Shown in pieces: positions 49,551 through 57,509 of a stretch of 64,000 nucleotides of DNA. The stretch is from Bacillus cereus ATCC 14579 (GTDB lineage Bacteria; Bacillota; Bacilli; Bacillales; Bacillaceae_G). The stretch spans positions 4,872,001-4,936,000 of the forward strand of contig NC_004722.1 of NCBI RefSeq assembly GCF_000007825.1. The letters are read 5' to 3'. Each line of letters begins with the position of its first letter. Positions within the stretch are counted from its first letter, which is position 1. The notes beneath the pieces are model-generated. The model saw only the letters and a list, made by a program, of their open reading frames with translations. It was not told the DNA's origin and did not search any database. A program made the position numbers and the translations under genes.

Positions 49551-49820
49551 TGTATACGGACCGACCTCGTCATTCTCTTCACTTGATTCTTGTCTGCGTA
49601 CAGAACGAATCATTCCATATTTATAAAAAATAGAAAATAGCGGTACATTTCCTGCACTATCTTCACATGTATCAACTAACGCAAAAGCTCTTTGTCTACC
49701 GTTTGATGCTTGTTGACGCACAAAGCGAGAAACATTAGCAAGGAAGAAAACTTCTAATAAACAAAGTGCCGTCGTTACAAACGATATATATAGAATTGCA
49801 TCCTGCAATAAAAATTCCAT
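49536..49820 (-). CDS. Candidate nascent-chain sensor, MifM-like, upstream of yidC2
   Basis: The 94-residue product has one N-terminal membrane span (about 8-30, AILYISFVTTALCLLEVFFL), a basic middle and an acidic tail (QESSEENDEVGPYTPMFR, 77-94). Size, single N-terminal span, acidic C-terminus and position directly before yidC2 match B. subtilis MifM (95 residues), which stalls the ribosome when membrane insertion fails and so raises YidC2. I see no strong sequence similarity to MifM by memory, so the equivalence rests on architecture and on the mRNA hairpin. AAGGATGTGA precedes the ATG. Confidence 0.75.
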   Translation of the reverse strand: MEFLLQDAILYISFVTTALCLLEVFFLANVSRFVRQQASNGRQRAFALVDTCEDSAGNVPLFSIFYKYGMIRSVRRQESSEENDEVGPYTPMFR

Positions 49821-50098
49821 CGCTTCACATCCTTAATAAGGTCATTTTAGCACATCGGGCAAATATTCTCTATTTCCTTTTATTTTCAAAAAAAAGTATT
49901 TTGCATATTTTCTCAAGAAAACAATAATTAAGAAACGTTGTATTCGCTTTCTTTAGCATATTCACACACATCAATGAATAGGCTTGATTTATTAGAAATT
50001 TATAAAATTTTTGCATTATAATAAAACTATTGCCAGTTTTTGAAAAAACCTTTATTCTCTTCTTGTAATCAAAAATGAATATGGAGATGAAACATACT

Positions 50099-50992
50099 AT
50101 GGGTCAACTAGGAGACGCCGATTACGTTCCCGACACCGCCTTTTTATCCTTCCCAGCAGCTAAAACATTTCACTTAGAATTTATGATACAGTTGGTTGTT
50201 ATTTTTATAGCTTCTATTTTGTATGCAATTTCTATGAATATGTTTTTTATCCCGCATAATATGATTAGCGGTGGATTCGCTGGTGTAGGGATGATTATCG
50301 GTTATTTAATGCACTACAATATCGGTGCACTTATCTTTTTACTAAACATTCCTCTTCTTATTTTAAGTCACTTTTACTTAGGCAAGAAGACAACCTTTTT
50401 AACAGCTTACTTTGTAGCCGTGTCATCGTTAGCGATGAACATTATCCCGGTACACCAAGTTTCAGACGATATTTTACTTTCTTCTGTATTCGGTGGTGTT
50501 ATCTGCGGAGCAGCTTCAGGAATTATATTCCGATTTGCTTCTTCAACAGGTGGTTTTGATGTTGTTGGATTGATTGTAGCGAAATATCGAGATGTTTCAA
50601 TTGGAGCAATCATATTTGTATTCAACTTAATCTTACTTGTAGCAGCAGGTTTTATTTTCGGATGGGATATTACACTTTATACGTTAATTAGTCGATTTGT
50701 AGTCAGCAAAGTTATCGACGCTGTGCATACGAAACATATTAAATTAACGATAATGACTATTACAGAAAAAGGCGAGGAAATAAAAAGCGCACTACTACAT
50801 CACGGCATACGCGGGGTGACAATGGTAGACGCTGTCGGCGGCTATACAAACCATAAGAAAAAAATGATTTACACTGTCGTGACTCGCTATGAGTTAGGCG
50901 AAATGAAACGTATTATCCGTCAAGTGGATAACAAAGCATTTATGAACATTACTGAAACAGTTGAAATTGTCGGCCGTTTCAAACGCATATAA
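50099..50992 (+). CDS. YitT family membrane protein
   Basis: The protein has five or six membrane segments of the YitT/DUF161 type (FIPHNMISGGFAGVGMIIGYLM, FRFASSTGGFDVVGLIVAKY) and a C-terminal DUF2179 domain (ITEKGEEIKSALLHHGIRGVTMVDAVGGY). The role is unknown. The frame is open from an ATG at 50075, but GGAGATGA 8-12 nt before the ATG at 50099 favours that start (297 residues). The 280-bp gap upstream shows AT-rich sequence only. Confidence 0.85.
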   Translation: MGQLGDADYVPDTAFLSFPAAKTFHLEFMIQLVVIFIASILYAISMNMFFIPHNMISGGFAGVGMIIGYLMHYNIGALIFLLNIPLLILSHFYLGKKTTFLTAYFVAVSSLAMNIIPVHQVSDDILLSSVFGGVICGAASGIIFRFASSTGGFDVVGLIVAKYRDVSIGAIIFVFNLILLVAAGFIFGWDITLYTLISRFVVSKVIDAVHTKHIKLTIMTITEKGEEIKSALLHHGIRGVTMVDAVGGYTNHKKKMIYTVVTRYELGEMKRIIRQVDNKAFMNITETVEIVGRFKRI

Positions 50993-51007
50993 AAAGGTTA
51001 ATAAATT

Positions 51008-51053
51008 AAAGGGCATAACATATTAGTCATATATAATATGTTATGCCCTTTGT
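51008..51053. terminator. Bidirectional terminator between yitT-like and GNAT genes
   Basis: AAAGGGCATAACATATTA pairs with its complement around an 8-nt loop, with T and A tracts outside. Confidence 0.9.
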
Positions 51054-51101
51054 TATTCAACTAACGTACCTTTTAGCATAATAAAATCACTAAGTTTATT
51101 A

Positions 51102-51623
51102 CTACAAATCGGAGGATAGCATTCCATATACAATACTATCTGTCCATTCATCTTTATTCCAAAAATCTTGTATGAAATGGGCTTCCTTTCTCATACCTAT
51201 TCGTTCACACAATTTTTGTGAAGCTGTATTACGTGCATCAAGATTAGCCTGTATACGATGTACATTACATTCATTAAATAATTTCAATACCAAACTACTT
51301 ACTGCTTCTGTCGCCAAACCTCTCCTAGCTACTTCATTTGAAAAACTATAACCAATCTCAACAGTGTCTTTCATATTTGTGTACCATACGGATAAATCAC
51401 CAACTACTTTAGTTTTGTATATAACTGCCAAACTTAATATTGTTTCTTTAGTAAGTACATTATTTGCTAACTTCTTATTAAATCTTTTCTGCATGTCTTC
51501 ATGAGTCCACTTATTATGTAATAGGAACTTACATGTATCATCACTATTATAAATAGCAAATACATCCTGTAAATCAGTACTCTTAAAAGGTCTAATTATT
51601 AATCTTTCTGTTGTGAACTCCAA
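51102..51623 (-). CDS. GNAT N-acetyltransferase (RimJ/RimL-like)
   Basis: The 173-residue protein has the GNAT fold: TERLIIRPFKSTDLQDVF at the start, the acetyl-CoA loop EVARRGLATEAVSSLVLKLF and the C-terminal NTASQKLCERIGMRKEAHF. Such enzymes acetylate protein N-termini or small amines. The start is a TTG at 51623, nine nt after GGGAGG. Confidence 0.85.
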   Translation of the reverse strand: MEFTTERLIIRPFKSTDLQDVFAIYNSDDTCKFLLHNKWTHEDMQKRFNKKLANNVLTKETILSLAVIYKTKVVGDLSVWYTNMKDTVEIGYSFSNEVARRGLATEAVSSLVLKLFNECNVHRIQANLDARNTASQKLCERIGMRKEAHFIQDFWNKDEWTDSIVYGMLSSDL

Positions 51624-51834
51624 GTTAGCTCTCCTCCCTTACATTCATGCTATAAAACATTTTTTATAGTATTTAAGCCTCATTCTTAGATCTCACCTTG
51701 ATTACATATTTCATCATAATAAATTAAAATCCTTCTTCCACTAAACTGCACCGTTAATAGTATTTCCTTGCGCTTTTTATTTTTTACACTTATTACAAAA
51801 TCAGATAATTCTATTATTATGTCCCTAAATGTGT

Positions 51835-52083
51835 TATAATGAAAGCAGACTCACAAAAAAAGAGTATATAGACTTGGAAGTTTCTCTTATTTTACAAGCA
51901 AAAAGAAACGAGCAGTCGGGTATATTTCAGACACCATACACGTAACGGTTTAAACAACCGATCATCTTAGTTACTCTTCAATGATCTTTTTATAAAAAGA
52001 TACGTACAATTAAAACTCACTTCAATATACTATACCTACCTTTTTGACTTCCAAATCATCTTATTACATAGGGAGATGAACAT
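51835..52083 (+). promoter_or_regulatory. Extended -10 promoter and long leader of the 128-residue membrane protein
   Basis: TGTTATAAT (51832-51840) is an extended -10 site. The leader to the ATG at 52084 is about 238 nt. It contains CGGTT-TAAAC-AACCG, ATCTTTTTATAAAAAGAT, and TTGGAAGT near its start complementary to ACTTCCAA near its end. This could be an unrecognised regulatory RNA or only a long untranslated region. The sequence 51640-51830 shows nothing clear. Confidence 0.4.
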
Positions 52084-52470
52084 ATGAATCAATATATACG
52101 ATATACAATAGCTGTCCTGTTTGCTATTATCGGCGGAACAATCTGCTTCTGGACAAACACTCAGCTTGGAGAGAATATCATCTTTAATGGAATCGAAACA
52201 CTTGTAAGCGCTTCAATTTTAGGCGGATACATTTACTTCCTCTTCAATCCAGAAGAAAACGCTCAAAAAACAATGTTATTAACAATGATCGGAATCGTTG
52301 GTGGATGTATTTCCTACTCAATGACAAACTATACATTACCACTTCAATTAAGCTCAGCTTTCTTCCACGGTCTATGGACTTGGTTCATTGCATTCTGCCT
52401 AGCAGACGTATTCAACCTTTTACAAGACAATGAAGAAGATAGCGGTCGCCAAATTGAAAGCAACTCTTAA
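52084..52470 (+). CDS. Membrane protein of unknown function
   Basis: The 128-residue protein has four predicted membrane spans (YTIAVLFAIIGGTICFW, GIETLVSASILGGYIYFLF, MLLTMIGIVGGCISYSM, FFHGLWTWFIAFCLADVF) and a short acidic tail. I do not recognise the family. GGGAGATGAAC precedes the ATG. Confidence 0.75.
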   Translation: MNQYIRYTIAVLFAIIGGTICFWTNTQLGENIIFNGIETLVSASILGGYIYFLFNPEENAQKTMLLTMIGIVGGCISYSMTNYTLPLQLSSAFFHGLWTWFIAFCLADVFNLLQDNEEDSGRQIESNS

Positions 52471-52497
52471 GCTGGAAGATACTCTTCCAGCTTTTTT
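52469..52497 (+). terminator. Terminator of the 128-residue membrane protein gene
   Basis: AAGCTGGAAGA pairs with TCTTCCAGCTT around a 3-nt loop, then TTTTT follows. Confidence 0.9.
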
Positions 52498-52579
52498 ATG
52501 TTGGTTTGCATATCCCCGCATCACGATAAAAAGAAGTTACCCTCACGGCAACTTCTTTTCCACATACCCCACTTCGTAT

Positions 52580-52735
52580 TCACTAAAATATATCAACGAT
52601 TTTTCAAATATATCGATCGTTTCTCCACTTATATCAACGATTTTTTCATTATATCGACGCTTCGACACAAGATATCGATTTACCGACAACCTTCGACACT
52701 CAAAACGCACAACATACCCTATCCACCAAGCAACT
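52580..52735 (+). repeat. Dispersed AT-rich repeat, copy 2 (bcr-like)
   Basis: This stretch is homologous to 13072-13215 but on the other strand. It starts with AAATATATCAACGATTTTTC (shared exactly), has further ATATATC units, and ends in CTTCGACA, ATATCGATTTA and CATACCC. The alignment has no gap, but many differences change the spurious amino-acid reading, so I treat it as a non-coding element. Its tail overlaps a small ORF at 52719-52859. Confidence 0.7.
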
Positions 52736-52859
52736 TACTGCCGAACTCTACGATTAAAAAGATAATTAATAAGATCGCGAGTATCTTTAATGCTACATAT
52801 GCCACTTTAAAAACAACATAAATGAGCAAGACGATTAAAATAATCGTTAAAATTTCCAT
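52719..52859 (-). CDS. Small membrane protein, 46 residues
   Basis: An ATG at 52859 lies about 8 nt after GGAGG and opens a 46-codon frame (MEILTIILIVLLIYVVFKVA, then YVALKILAILLIIFLIVEF). It is nearly all hydrophobic, with one long or two short spans. The last codons overlap the bcr-like repeat. I do not recognise it. Confidence 0.6.
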   Translation of the reverse strand: MEILTIILIVLLIYVVFKVAYVALKILAILLIIFLIVEFGSKLLGG

Positions 52860-52955
52860 CTAGAATTCCTCCAAGCTTTGCTCTTCATATCTTATTTTAC
52901 TCGTCCCACACTTTTTATGGAACGGCATAAGATGACATAGAAAAAAGAGGATACC

Positions 52956-54038
52956 TCACCCATCGTAAGATACCCTCTCTTTCAGCTGCTCAAACCATTC
53001 TCTTTCTACTTGTAAATATCCCATCTCACTCTTCTCGGCGCTCTCCAATTCTTTATCAGCTTTCTTCATATAAGTATGGGAAGCTTCTAGATCATTCTCT
53101 AAATATTTGATAATTCCTTGTGTACGATAATATCCGTTTAAGTCCATTTTTGTAATAACCTTTGCATGTTCCTTTGCTTCTTGCAAAGAAAGACTATCCA
53201 TCTGATAAAGGGCTTTATATAAAAGGTACCAACTATGAAAACTACTAACGAAAAACTTATTTTCTTTCGTTACAGGTAGTTGAACAATTCGTTCTATATA
53301 CAGTATCGCTCTTTCCATTCCCTCTTGATCTGCACGAGCAAAAAAGACGAGCATAAGTCTACTCATTATCTCTCTTATCCCTTTATTCTCTTTTATTTTC
53401 TCCTCACTCAATTCTACTAACCTTTCATCCCAATCTTTCGGTCTTTTATAACTAAATAACTCACTCGATATTTGAATTTCATATAAATGATTTCTAGCTC
53501 TTTCATCATCTTTAATTAAAATAAGAAATTGCATCCCATCACTCATAAGCATTCCTTTTATCGGCACAATTGTAACCGCAAAGATTGCAAAATGGAAAAA
53601 GGAAAAATATAAAAGATATTGATAATAACTCACCATATATATGTAACCGGAAGTAATACCAAATAGTAAACTCGTAATCGGTCCACCTAAAGTAAGCCAC
53701 GCCCACTTTTTCGAAAGATTCGGTGTCTCTATAGAAGGTGGTACTAGTGTTGCAACGCCTCCAAAGTACGCCCACAATTTATTTTCTCGAATGCGTAATT
53801 TTCCCTTTTCTTTTTGAATAGTAATGGGTCCTACTGTCATAAATTTAAATGTCAAACCACCTATTACACCAAATACTACATGTCCTAGCTCATGAATGAC
53901 TAACACTAACAATGAAATTCCAACTATTGCCCATAAGTTCAAAATTACTTCTAATTTCCCAGTTCGGATTACTCCGTATAAAATGGACAGAATTAGCGCC
54001 ACTGTCATTGAGCCAGCTGGCCTTCTTAAAATATCCAC
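52956..54038 (-). CDS. M50 (site-2 protease-like) membrane metalloprotease
   Basis: The 360-residue protein has an N-terminal M50-like membrane domain: HELGH at 49-53 gives the zinc ligands and LMSDGMQF near 165 is the DG motif. The C-terminal 170 residues are soluble helical repeats of TPR type. Start is a GTG at 54038, six nt after AGGGGAG. It is the third gene of a module with an Xre regulator and a DUF3169 protein. The substrate is unknown. Confidence 0.75.
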   Translation of the reverse strand: MDILRRPAGSMTVALILSILYGVIRTGKLEVILNLWAIVGISLLVLVIHELGHVVFGVIGGLTFKFMTVGPITIQKEKGKLRIRENKLWAYFGGVATLVPPSIETPNLSKKWAWLTLGGPITSLLFGITSGYIYMVSYYQYLLYFSFFHFAIFAVTIVPIKGMLMSDGMQFLILIKDDERARNHLYEIQISSELFSYKRPKDWDERLVELSEEKIKENKGIREIMSRLMLVFFARADQEGMERAILYIERIVQLPVTKENKFFVSSFHSWYLLYKALYQMDSLSLQEAKEHAKVITKMDLNGYYRTQGIIKYLENDLEASHTYMKKADKELESAEKSEMGYLQVEREWFEQLKERVSYDG

Positions 54039-54050
54039 CTTTTTCTCCCC

Positions 54051-54758
54051 TTAATAAATCATTTTTCTTTGCATTTCGTACATGAACTTCCCGAGATGCA
54101 ATATCCAAATAAATGAGATTAAGCCAATTAATACAAAATCGATATCACTAGCAGCTGTATATATAACGGCAGCCCACCATACATATGCCAATATTGTATT
54201 CGTAAATTCATACGCTTTATATCCAGCCTCATGCACAATGTGCTTTAATCCTTCATCTGCGTTTTTCGTCCACATTTTCATAGATTCCATATACGTTACA
54301 CCTTGTTCAGGATATAGCTTATTATAACGATTTTTTGTTATAAGTCCGATAATTACTACAGTAGTTAAACAAACAATAGAAGCTACTAAATTCCACACCG
54401 CAAATGAAACATTTGTATCCTGCAACAGTGCACGTCTACATGTAATAACTGCATATACAAACCATGCCTGCGTAACTATATCGCCTACACGTAAATATAT
54501 ACTTATAATGCCTAATTTTCTGCCTTGTACGCTCTCTTCTTCATCGCGTGCCTCTGCTAACATACGTGTATTCTTCCAAGTATAGTACATCATTAAGATT
54601 CCAAAAATAGTACATATACCTATAAATGTATTGGATGATAATTTTCTCGGTTCATCCGAGAGTAAATTTAAAGCTATATAAGACGTTAAAAAGCCACCCA
54701 CCATACTTAATGCTATTTTCCCCACAGAATCAAATTGTTTTTTTCGTTTACTCTTCAT
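54051..54758 (-). CDS. DUF3169 membrane protein
   Basis: The 235-residue protein has about six membrane spans and the DUF3169 layout (MKSKRKKQFDSVGKIALSMVGGF, then LLSDEPRKLSS; KNRYNKLYPEQG). No function is known to me. Its start overlaps the xre stop by 11 nt and it ends 12 nt before the M50 gene, so all three are one operon. Confidence 0.75.
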   Translation of the reverse strand: MKSKRKKQFDSVGKIALSMVGGFLTSYIALNLLSDEPRKLSSNTFIGICTIFGILMMYYTWKNTRMLAEARDEEESVQGRKLGIISIYLRVGDIVTQAWFVYAVITCRRALLQDTNVSFAVWNLVASIVCLTTVVIIGLITKNRYNKLYPEQGVTYMESMKMWTKNADEGLKHIVHEAGYKAYEFTNTILAYVWWAAVIYTAASDIDFVLIGLISFIWILHLGKFMYEMQRKMIY

Positions 54759-54969
54759 CGTCCTCTTCCCCCTCTACTAACGTAAATATTTCCTCCACCG
54801 GTACATTGAAAATTTGTGCGATTTTTAACGACAATACGATAGATGGTGCATAATCCCCGCGCTCAATTAAACTAATCGTTTGCCGTGATGATCCAATCGC
54901 TTTCCCTAAATCCCCTTGTGATAAACGATGCTTTGCTCGCAATTCCCTCACTCGATTTTGAAGCTTCAT
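54748..54969 (-). CDS. Xre family helix-turn-helix regulator
   Basis: The 73-residue protein is a single Xre domain (MKLQNRVRELRAKHRLSQGDLGKAIGSSRQTISLIERGDYAPS) with an acidic tail ending VEGEEDDEE. It is of the short YozG/Cro type that often heads small membrane-protein operons. The ATG at 54969 follows GAGGGAAG. Confidence 0.85.
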   Translation of the reverse strand: MKLQNRVRELRAKHRLSQGDLGKAIGSSRQTISLIERGDYAPSIVLSLKIAQIFNVPVEEIFTLVEGEEDDEE

Positions 54970-55000
54970 GTCTTCCCTCTTTTTCATTTATTTAATTAAA

Positions 55001-55029
55001 ATTGTAAATAATATCCTTATCTTTGTCAA
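55001..55029 (-). promoter_or_regulatory. Promoter of the xre-DUF3169-M50 operon
   Basis: TTGACA (55029-55024) and TACAAT (55006-55001) are 17 bp apart on the minus strand. Repeated TTGTCA and TGACAA sequences lie in and just upstream of the -35 (55024-55062), which could be Xre operators. Confidence 0.7.
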
Positions 55030-55136
55030 TTATAATTGTCATTACGACTATAATAATTGACAAGATACTTATTTCTTATCCTGTATCAAATTCCTATAAA
55101 GAATGTAAAATGTGCATTAAACATAGTCTTAAAAAT

Positions 55137-55166
55137 AAAAAAGTCAGTGCTTTTGCACTGACTTCC
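55137..55166 (-). terminator. Terminator of the dedA-like gene
   Basis: AAGTCAGTGC pairs with GCACTGACTT on the minus strand, followed by six T. Confidence 0.9.
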
Positions 55167-55194
55167 TAAATTCTGACATAGAATGGATTTCATA

Positions 55195-55809
55195 TTAACT
55201 TGCGTTTTGTAGTAATACTCGTTTTAACTGCTTACGGAAACGAATACCTAACGTAACCGCTACAATCACAATAACTCCAAAAATGATTTTACCGATATGA
55301 CCTTCTAGCACTCCAAAGATATCATGTAAGTTTCCACCTAACCAGTAACCACCGATTAAGAAGAATGATACCCAAAATAGAGCACCTGAATAAATTGTAA
55401 TGGCAAAACGACGGAATGGTAAATTAATAATTCCTGCAAAGTATCCTGTGAAATGACGTACACCAGGAATAAAGAAACCAATAAAAATTAAGAAGTACCC
55501 ATACTTATCAAACCACATTCTCGTTAAGTCAATTTTTCTTTGCGTTAAAAATACGTATTTCCCATACTTTTGAATGAAAGGCATACCTAATTTATTTCCT
55601 AAAAAGTATTGAATCGTCATTCCTACACTTGTCCCAATAAAGGATAGAATAATTAAAATCGGTAAACTTAAATCACCCTTATGTGCTAAAAATCCCGCAT
55701 ATGCTAACGTTGGCTCTCCCGGAAACGGAAGTGCAATATATTCTAACAGCAAGCCGACAAGTACAACATAGTACCCGTATTGCTGAAATAATTCATGAAT
55801 CCATTCCAT
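55195..55809 (-). CDS. DedA family membrane protein
   Basis: The 204-residue protein has the DedA layout with re-entrant loops: FPGEPTLAYAGFLAHKG near 28-44 and FIGFFIPGVRHFTGYFAG near 112-129, the latter with the conserved Arg. DedA proteins include undecaprenyl-phosphate and phosphatidylethanolamine flippases. GGAGAGATGAC precedes the ATG at 55809. Specificity is not evident. Confidence 0.88.
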   Translation of the reverse strand: MEWIHELFQQYGYYVVLVGLLLEYIALPFPGEPTLAYAGFLAHKGDLSLPILIILSFIGTSVGMTIQYFLGNKLGMPFIQKYGKYVFLTQRKIDLTRMWFDKYGYFLIFIGFFIPGVRHFTGYFAGIINLPFRRFAITIYSGALFWVSFFLIGGYWLGGNLHDIFGVLEGHIGKIIFGVIVIVAVTLGIRFRKQLKRVLLQNAS

Positions 55810-56065
55810 GTCATCTCTCCTTTCAATCACGTACAACTTCTTACTATTATTGTATAAAAAAATTGTCGAAATAACTATCACAATAGCTTACATTTTTATT
55901 ACATTTTTGTAAGGGTCACACTAGTGATTTTCGTTCTTTATTAAATAGTAAAAATCATTTTTCAAGTCGAAATAGCGAAAAGGCGCATTAATAACATGCA
56001 GATTTTATCCATTTTTTAGCACTAAAAACCTCTCTTATTTTGTTCTCAATAAAAAACCATCACAA

Positions 56066-56094
56066 ACTCATACTAACTTCATATTAGCTTCATA
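56066..56094 (+). promoter_or_regulatory. Three 11-bp-spaced direct repeats upstream of the 147-residue gene
   Basis: The sequences ACTCATA, CTTCATA and CTTCATA begin at 56066, 56077 and 56088, exactly 11 bp apart. Such helically phased direct repeats are typical sites for OmpR/PhoB-type regulators. The other parts of the 400-bp gap (55810-56209) show no gene. Confidence 0.5.
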
Positions 56095-56209
56095 TACGTA
56101 TTGTAAGATTATATCGGAATTTGTTGAAAAATTTAACCAATATATGACTAAGCATTAATTTGAATAAATATAAGTCGTTTTTCGAAATTGAAAAAAGGGT
56201 GAATACGAA

Positions 56210-56653
56210 ATGGAAGCATATAAAATGCACGATTTTATTAATACAAATGTTGAATCTCATCAAAATGAAACCGTTTTTAATTTACAAATCTGTGAAACAA
56301 GTGAATTTGACGTAAGTTTAACAAAATCTACAACACTATCTTTTATCGTTTCAAAAAAGAATATTAAAATTGTCACGAAAAAATGGATTAATTCAAATCA
56401 AGAAAGCATGATTGGCAAAAGCTACATCATTCCAACAAAAGCTTTTCATTATTTCTTACCAATCATCTCTGAAAATGAAGATGAGCTAAATATTCAAGTT
56501 CAAAGTTTTGGACTACGTGGTGAGCTTTTATTAAATGAAAGATTACTTATTGATAACAACAACAAACACAACAGCAAAATCACTACATTCTTTGAAACAT
56601 TAGATGAAAATGTAAATAAAGCATTACGAGGATTACAACTTCATTGTATGTAA
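56210..56653 (+). CDS. Hypothetical protein, 147 residues
   Basis: The protein has no signal peptide or membrane span. It is rich in Asn, Ser and Lys and looks beta-rich, ending in a helix (FFETLDENVNKALRGLQLHCM). I do not recognise it. AAAAAGGGTGAA precedes the ATG. It lies 30 nt before the L,D-transpeptidase gene, so they may share a transcript controlled by the repeats upstream. Confidence 0.6.
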   Translation: MEAYKMHDFINTNVESHQNETVFNLQICETSEFDVSLTKSTTLSFIVSKKNIKIVTKKWINSNQESMIGKSYIIPTKAFHYFLPIISENEDELNIQVQSFGLRGELLLNERLLIDNNNKHNSKITTFFETLDENVNKALRGLQLHCM

Positions 56654-56683
56654 GACTCTTACGATAGTAAAAGGAGAATAACA

Positions 56684-57145
56684 ATGAAAAAATTATTATT
56701 AAGCGCACTATTATCATTAGGATTTTTAACTCTTCCATTCTCTAGCGCAGAGGCAGCTACAACGAAAGATCAATTAATCGTAGACACTCAGTTAAATAAA
56801 ATGGATTATTATCAGGATGGAAAATTTATAAAAAGTTTTACTGTCGCTACTGGAAAAGCTGCAACACCTACACCTAAAGGCACTTTTCAAATCGTAAATA
56901 AAATTAAAAATCGCCCTTATTATACAGGCAAAATTAAAGGCGGCGATCCACGTAATCCACTTGGTGACCGTTGGCTCGGATTAAATATGGCAGGAACTTA
57001 CGGAACAACTTATGCGATTCACGGAACTAACAATAATCAAGCAATCGGCAAATGGACAACACTTGGTTGTATTCGTATGTATAACAATGATATACACTGG
57101 TTATTTGAGCGCGTTCAGCAGCAAGCTACTGTCACTGTAAAATAG
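56684..57145 (+). CDS. L,D-transpeptidase (YkuD domain)
   Basis: The 153-residue secreted protein has a signal peptide (cleavage after about AEA, 22-24) and a YkuD catalytic domain with H113 in AIHGTNN and the nucleophile C129 in LGCIRM, R131. Such enzymes form 3-3 peptidoglycan cross-links or attach proteins to the wall. It lacks the LysM domain of B. subtilis YkuD. AAGGAG precedes the ATG. Confidence 0.9.
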   Translation: MKKLLLSALLSLGFLTLPFSSAEAATTKDQLIVDTQLNKMDYYQDGKFIKSFTVATGKAATPTPKGTFQIVNKIKNRPYYTGKIKGGDPRNPLGDRWLGLNMAGTYGTTYAIHGTNNNQAIGKWTTLGCIRMYNNDIHWLFERVQQQATVTVK

Positions 57146-57167
57146 CCTAAAAACAAGATTTATGTGT

Positions 57168-57200
57168 AGCCAAGAATTTTATGTCTTGGCTTATTTTATT
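57168..57200 (+). terminator. Terminator of the L,D-transpeptidase gene
   Basis: AGCCAAGA pairs with TCTTGGCT around an 8-nt loop, followed by TATTTTATTT. The 300-bp gap to the response regulator (57200-57509) holds AT-rich DNA, several TATAAT-like sequences and a CCCC...GGGG stem near 57.39-57.42 kb. Confidence 0.75.
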
Positions 57201-57509
57201 TATTCATTTACAGTAGCAAAACAACTGTATTTACATATATAATAGGAATAGATTTGATTAGCTAATATTTAAACATTGATAAACGTAGATATTAAAATTA
57301 TACAGTTATAATGTTTTATAAATTTTATAATACATACTATAATAGAACTACTGTAATTCTGAACTATTCAGTAACACTAAACTATTCCCCTTGCTACCTT
57401 CATGATTATTTTATAGCGGGGGCTTATTATATGTATAAACAATCTGAGTCACTCGAAAAATGATGAATTCGAATATTGCAGTAAAAAGCGTTATTTAGGA
57501 GGTGTTACT

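Noticed and set aside
57431..57463. 10-codon ORF (MYKQSESLEK) before the response regulator
   Set aside because: It has a GGGGG stretch upstream, but it is too short and unsupported to call a leader peptide.
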